NCBI RefSeq assembly: GCF_021352225.1
Contig: NZ_JAAUVI010000010.1
Span: forward strand, 102,166-166,165
DNA from: Methylobacterium sp. C25
GTDB lineage: Bacteria > Pseudomonadota > Alphaproteobacteria > Rhizobiales > Beijerinckiaceae
Length of the DNA stretch: 64,000 bases
Direction: 5' to 3'
The position numbers and the translations under genes are program-made. Below the pieces are notes generated by a model. It saw only the letters and a list, made by a program, of their open reading frames with translations, ran no database searches and was not told the origin of the DNA. Shown here one piece after another: positions 60,735 to 64,000 of this stretch (position 1 is the first letter of the stretch; every line of letters begins with the position of its first letter).

Positions 60735-60764
60735 CGAACGCGGCGGCCCAAGCCGCCGCGTTCG
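60735..60764 (+). promoter_or_regulatory. Strong hairpin between suyB and slcC
   Basis: CGAACGCGGCGGC and GCCGCCGCGTTCG form a 13-base-pair perfect stem with a four-base loop, 14 bases after the suyB stop, with no T-run. It may stabilise the upstream suyAB mRNA or attenuate transcription into slcC-comC. Confidence 0.6.
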
Positions 60765-60888
60765 CTATGACTTGCGAAAAGTGCGCGGATCAGGGGCTCG
60801 ATCCATTGGGCCCGTCCGTCATTGCGAATGCGAGCCCCGCCCTTCTTCGATCGCGCGGGCCGACCTCATCGAGCCTTTAGGACTGGCA

Positions 60889-61830
60889 ATGCCCGACATC
60901 GTCGTTGCGGAATTCATGGACGAGGCCGCCATTCGCGAAGAGCTCGCCGGCTTCGACGTGCTCTACGATCCGACGCTCGTCGATAAGCCGGAAATGCTGC
61001 AGGCGGCTCTGTCCGAAGCGCGCGGCCTCATCGTGCGCAACCGGACGCAGGTCAGGGGATCGCTGCTGGAGGCCGGGTCCAAACTTCGCGTCGTCGGACG
61101 GCTCGGGGTCGGGCTCGACAATATCGACATGGACGCCTGCCGGGCACGCGGCATCGCGGTCTTCCCTGCGACGGGCGCCAATGACGGTGCGGTCGCCGAA
61201 TACGTGATCGGCACGGCGATGCTGCTGTTGCGCGGCGCCTACGGCGCGACGACCCGCGTCGCTGCCGGAGAATGGCCCCGCAACGCCCTGATGGGCCGCG
61301 AGATCGCCGGCAAACGCCTCGGCCTCATTGGTTACGGCGCCATCGCCAGAGAGACGGCACGCCGCGCAGCCGCGCTCGGCATGCAGCTCGCAGCCTATGA
61401 TCCGTTCCTCGCGGCGGACGATCCCGCCTGGAAACCGGATTACGGACCGGTCGCCTCCAGGACACTCGACGCGCTGATCGCGGAGAGCGATGTCCTCTCG
61501 CTGCACGTTCCCCTGACCGACGCGACCCGCAACCTGATCGGTGCCGAGGCCATCGCCCGAATGCCGGCGGGCGCGGTGCTGATCAATGCGGCTCGCGGCG
61601 GCGTCGTCGAAGAGGCCGCTGTCGCGGCCGCCCTGAAGGCCGGCCATCTCGGCGGCGCGGCGCTCGACGTCTTCGATCGCGAACCGCTTGACGCGGCGGC
61701 CGGTGCGGTCTTCGCCGACGCTCCCAATCTCATTCTGACGCCGCATATCGCCGGCGTGACCGTCGAATCGAACGTGCGCGTCTCGTCCGTGACCGCGCAG
61801 GCGGTTCGCCGCCATCTCCTGGAGGGCTGA
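60889..61830 (+). CDS. slcC: (S)-sulfolactate dehydrogenase
   Basis: 313 residues from an ATG with AGGA upstream. D-2-hydroxyacid dehydrogenase family: Rossmann motif 'KRLGLIGYGAIARETARRAA', 'VGRLGVGLDNIDMDACRARG', 'NAARGGVVEEAAVAAALKAG' (Arg) and 'LTPHIAGVTVESNVRVS' (His). The N-terminus 'MPDIVVAEFMDEAA' is as I recall for SlcC of Chromohalobacter salexigens. It would oxidise (S)-3-sulfolactate to sulfopyruvate with NAD. 3-Phosphoglycerate dehydrogenase is the general-family alternative, but the C-terminal ACT domain is missing. Confidence 0.8.
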   Translation: MPDIVVAEFMDEAAIREELAGFDVLYDPTLVDKPEMLQAALSEARGLIVRNRTQVRGSLLEAGSKLRVVGRLGVGLDNIDMDACRARGIAVFPATGANDGAVAEYVIGTAMLLLRGAYGATTRVAAGEWPRNALMGREIAGKRLGLIGYGAIARETARRAAALGMQLAAYDPFLAADDPAWKPDYGPVASRTLDALIAESDVLSLHVPLTDATRNLIGAEAIARMPAGAVLINAARGGVVEEAAVAAALKAGHLGGAALDVFDREPLDAAAGAVFADAPNLILTPHIAGVTVESNVRVSSVTAQAVRRHLLEG

Positions 61831-61832
61831 CC

Positions 61833-62822
61833 ATGCCGAACCTCTCCCTGAACGACGCGGAACGTCTCGCAGCCGAGGCCCTCGTCCGATGCGGCACCTC
61901 GCCTGGTGCAGCCGCGAGCGTTGCGCGCGCCTTGGTGGCCGCTGAGGCCGATGGCCTCAAGGGCCACGGGCTTTCGCGTGTGCCGAGCTATGCGGCGCAG
62001 GTGAAAGTCGGAAAGGTCGTCGGTGACGCCGCGGTGGCCGTCCAGCATCCCCGGCCAGGCCTTCTCGCCATCGACGCGGCGAACGGCTTCGCCTATCCGG
62101 CGATCGACGCGGCGACGGAACGCCTGCCCGAGGTCGCCCGTAGCCAGGGCATCGCCGCAGCCGGCATTCGCCGCTCGCATCATTGCGGCGCTGCAGGCCT
62201 CCCGGTCGAGGCATTGGCCGAGAAGGGCCTGATGGCTCTCTTGTTTGCGAACACCCCGGCGGCAATGGCGCCCTGGGGCGGCCGCCGCGCCGTGTTCGGC
62301 ACCAACCCGCTGGCCTTCGCCTGCCCTCTGCCGGGCCGGGCCCCGATCGTCGTCGACCTCGCCCTGTCGAAGGTCGCCAGAGGCAATATCGTCGGGGCCA
62401 AGCAGAGGGGCGAGACGATCCCCGAAGGCTGGGCACTCGACGCGGAGGGGCAATCGACGACGGATCCGGCTGCCGCGCTGAAGGGGACGATGGTGCCGCT
62501 CGGCGACGCCAAGGGCACGGCGCTGGCACTGATGGTCGAGCTTCTCGCAGCCGGCCTCGTCGGAGCCCGCTATGCCGACGAGGCCTCCCCGTTCCTCGAC
62601 GCCGAAGGCGATCCGCCCGGCACCGGACAGTTTCTGATCGCGATCGCCACGGACGCATTGTCACCGGACGCACTCGAACGCTTCGCGGTTCTCGCCGGAT
62701 CGATCGAGGACCAGGAGGGCGCGCGCCTTCCCGGAACACGGCGACTCGAGCTCCGCCACCGCGCCGCGGAATCCGGCCTCTCGATCCCCGATGCGTTGAT
62801 GGCCGAGATCCAGGCCCTCTGA
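61833..62822 (+). CDS. comC: (R)-sulfolactate dehydrogenase (malate/L-lactate dehydrogenase family)
   Basis: 329 residues, two bases after slcC with its GGAGG inside the end of that gene. Type-2 malate/lactate dehydrogenase fold: 'ALVAAEADGLKGHGLSRVPS', 'AAGIRRSHHCGAAGLPVEAL' (catalytic His), 'PWGGRRAVFGTNPLAFACPL', 'LGDAKGTALALMVELLAAGL'. In C. salexigens ComC reduces sulfopyruvate to (R)-sulfolactate with NADPH; with SlcC it acts as a two-enzyme racemase supplying SuyAB. Confidence 0.82.
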   Translation: MPNLSLNDAERLAAEALVRCGTSPGAAASVARALVAAEADGLKGHGLSRVPSYAAQVKVGKVVGDAAVAVQHPRPGLLAIDAANGFAYPAIDAATERLPEVARSQGIAAAGIRRSHHCGAAGLPVEALAEKGLMALLFANTPAAMAPWGGRRAVFGTNPLAFACPLPGRAPIVVDLALSKVARGNIVGAKQRGETIPEGWALDAEGQSTTDPAAALKGTMVPLGDAKGTALALMVELLAAGLVGARYADEASPFLDAEGDPPGTGQFLIAIATDALSPDALERFAVLAGSIEDQEGARLPGTRRLELRHRAAESGLSIPDALMAEIQAL

Positions 62823-62956
62823 TGGCCCCTGCTCCCCGTCAGTCACCGGGACCGTGATTGCCCGCGCTGATACGTATCGCTAAGCAAAGGGCGGAGGAGT
62901 TGCTGGTTTCGTCCCTCGACGACCTTCCCTCGAAGCGGGCGCGACAGCGGCACGAC

Positions 62957-63709
62957 ATGGAACGCACGGCCGACGATCCAACGACCACGGCAGGCCGAAG
63001 CGAGATCGGTTACCGGCCCCTCTACCGCCAAGTCTACGAGAAGCTGCTCAAGCGCCTCGCCGATGCCGTCTGGCAACCGGGCCAGATGCTCCCGAGCGAG
63101 GGCCAGCTCGCGCTGGAGCTCGGCGTCAGCCAGGGCACGGTCCGCAAGGCTCTAGATGCGCTCACCGCCGACAGTCTGCTGATCCGCCGACAGGGCCGCG
63201 GCACCTTCGTCGCCGAGCATGACGACCAGCAGAGCGTCTTCCGCTTCTTCAAGCTGCGCCCCGACGGCGACGGTGCCGGCATCCCGACCAGCCGCGTCAT
63301 CACGATGACCGAGGCCAGCCCGAACGCAGACGAGCGAGAGAACCTCGATCTCCTGCGAACGGCGCAGGTCGTGCGCATCGAACGCTTGCGTTACCTCGAC
63401 GGCCGGCTCTGCATTGCCGAGACCATTAGCGTCCCAGCCGTGCTATTTCCGGGCTTTGCCCGGATGGAGGTCCCGAACACCCTGTACAGCCTCTACGCGA
63501 CCCGTTTCGGCATCACGATCGCAACGGCCAACGAGCGCCTGAAGGCCATCACCCTGGACGCCCGGCAAGCGCAACTGCTCGAAACCACAGAAGGTACCGC
63601 CGCCCTCGAAATCGATCGCGTTGCCGTGGACCTGGAAGATCGCCCCGTCGAATGGCGGCTGTCGATCTGCCTGACACAGGTGCTTCATTACAATTCTTTG
63701 CTGCGCTGA
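62957..63709 (+). CDS. GntR-family (HutC/UTRA) regulator of the sulfolactate locus
   Basis: 250 residues from the ATG at 62957; an in-frame start at 62858 would add 33 unconserved residues. N-terminal winged helix 'PLYRQVYEKLLKRLADAVWQ', 'LGVSQGTVRKALDALTADSL' and RRQGRGTFVAEH, then a UTRA ligand domain ('RIERLRYLDGRLCIAETISV', 'TTEGTAALEIDRVAVDLEDR'). HutC-type proteins bind palindromes like the TCTTGTATAAGA found twice upstream of suyA and the permease gene. It is last in the operon and so probably self-regulated; the inducer may be sulfolactate or sulfopyruvate. Confidence 0.88.
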   Translation: MERTADDPTTTAGRSEIGYRPLYRQVYEKLLKRLADAVWQPGQMLPSEGQLALELGVSQGTVRKALDALTADSLLIRRQGRGTFVAEHDDQQSVFRFFKLRPDGDGAGIPTSRVITMTEASPNADERENLDLLRTAQVVRIERLRYLDGRLCIAETISVPAVLFPGFARMEVPNTLYSLYATRFGITIATANERLKAITLDARQAQLLETTEGTAALEIDRVAVDLEDRPVEWRLSICLTQVLHYNSLLR

Positions 63710-63725
63710 TGGTCCTTCCCACCAG

Positions 63726-63776
63726 ATGGGAAGCAAGCACCACACGCCCGAGCAAATCATTGCCAGGCTCTCGTAG
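63726..63776 (+). pseudogene. Remnant of an IS3-family transposase OrfA
   Basis: 17 codons, MGSKHHTPEQIIARLS then stop, match the N-terminus of IS3-type OrfA proteins (K-H-T-P-E-Q-I-I-A-K-L). Only the start of the gene survives. A small inverted repeat, CTTCCCA-N5-TGGGAAG, overlaps its beginning (63715-63733). Confidence 0.65.
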
Positions 63777-63955
63777 GTGCCCGGTACCGAAGCGCTGACG
63801 CTCGCCGGCGCCAACAGCCTATTGCGACGGCACGCTCTTCACGCCGGCGCTTCATGTTTGGATTTTTTCGATCGTTTTGAACCTGGCACGTTTCTGGTGC
63901 GACCCACCTTGCGAAGGGGCTGCGTGGTGCGGCTCTCGGATCAAGGATGGATGTC

Positions 63956-64000
63956 ATGACGCGTTTGGTTCGCACGTTTGCTGCGGTTGCTGCTGTCGGC
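63956..64000 (+). CDS. Start of an exported protein (cut by window edge)
   Basis: Fifteen codons, MTRLVRTFAAVAAVG, the beginning of a typical signal peptide, with AAGGATGG about six bases before the ATG. Nothing further can be said. Confidence 0.45.
   Translation, partial: MTRLVRTFAAVAAVG

Noticed and set aside
1..64000. CRISPR array, rRNA genes or replication origin
   Set aside because: No regularly spaced direct repeats, rRNA segments or origin-like iterons were seen.

Overview
The window looks like a chromosomal segment of a Methylobacterium/Methylorubrum-type alphaproteobacterium (order Rhizobiales). It is GC-rich. It carries meaA (ethylmalonyl-CoA mutase, a hallmark of serine-cycle methylotrophs that use the ethylmalonyl-CoA pathway), an egtB/egtD ergothioneine pair, a DUF6894 protein, a glycine-rich double cold-shock protein and the short palindromic repeats typical of this group. 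Assignments come from reading protein motifs and gene order; no database search was run.

Layout. 1-9.7 kb: a truncated ABC exporter, rpmE, secG, pyrG, a DUF350/DUF1190/ATP-grasp trio, holC, an S10-type peptidase, a lipoprotein and a DUF4142 protein. 9.7-19.8 kb: a beta-hydroxyacid dehydrogenase-like protein and an aminotransferase, then a sulfate-assimilation locus: cysH-cysD-cysN leftward, and an Lrp-type regulator, cysJ and cysI rightward. 19.8-28 kb: repeats, a small membrane protein, a remnant of a chemotaxis-receptor gene, an SDR/tautomerase operon, a secreted peptide gene with a sequestered ribosome-binding site, a GlxA/AraC-type regulator, a cytosolic PilZ-containing chemoreceptor, a TetR regulator, Ppx/GppA and a stand-alone receiver. 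28-40 kb: cold-shock protein, purC, rpsD, a GlpM-like protein, murI, egtB-egtD, meaA and flhA. 40-46 kb: a stress-domain protein, two capsule-export-type genes, tRNA-Ser(GGA) and a gene-poor stretch of lower GC with small ORFs and a methyltransferase. 46-57 kb: a tightly packed rightward cluster built around a secreted caspase-like protein, a trypsin-like protease and an OmpA-domain protein, with several proteins I do not recognise. 57-64 kb: a divergent locus with an MHS-type permease and suyA-suyB-slcC-comC plus a GntR/UTRA regulator, then an IS3-type transposase remnant and the start of an exported protein.

How the genes fit together. Two sulfur modules stand out. The cys locus reduces sulfate through APS and sulfite to sulfide. 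Its two divergent promoters carry the same dyad (GTTC-TATAWANN-GAACAT in the direction of transcription), with the Lrp-type gene between them. The right-hand locus is best read as 3-sulfolactate catabolism: two dehydrogenases of opposite stereospecificity interconvert (S)- and (R)-sulfolactate through sulfopyruvate, and SuyAB cleaves the R form to pyruvate and sulfite. A 12-bp operator occurs in opposite orientations upstream of suyA and of the permease, and at suyA it overlaps the -10 element of a strong promoter. The least explained part is the caspase/protease/OmpA cluster at 46-57 kb.
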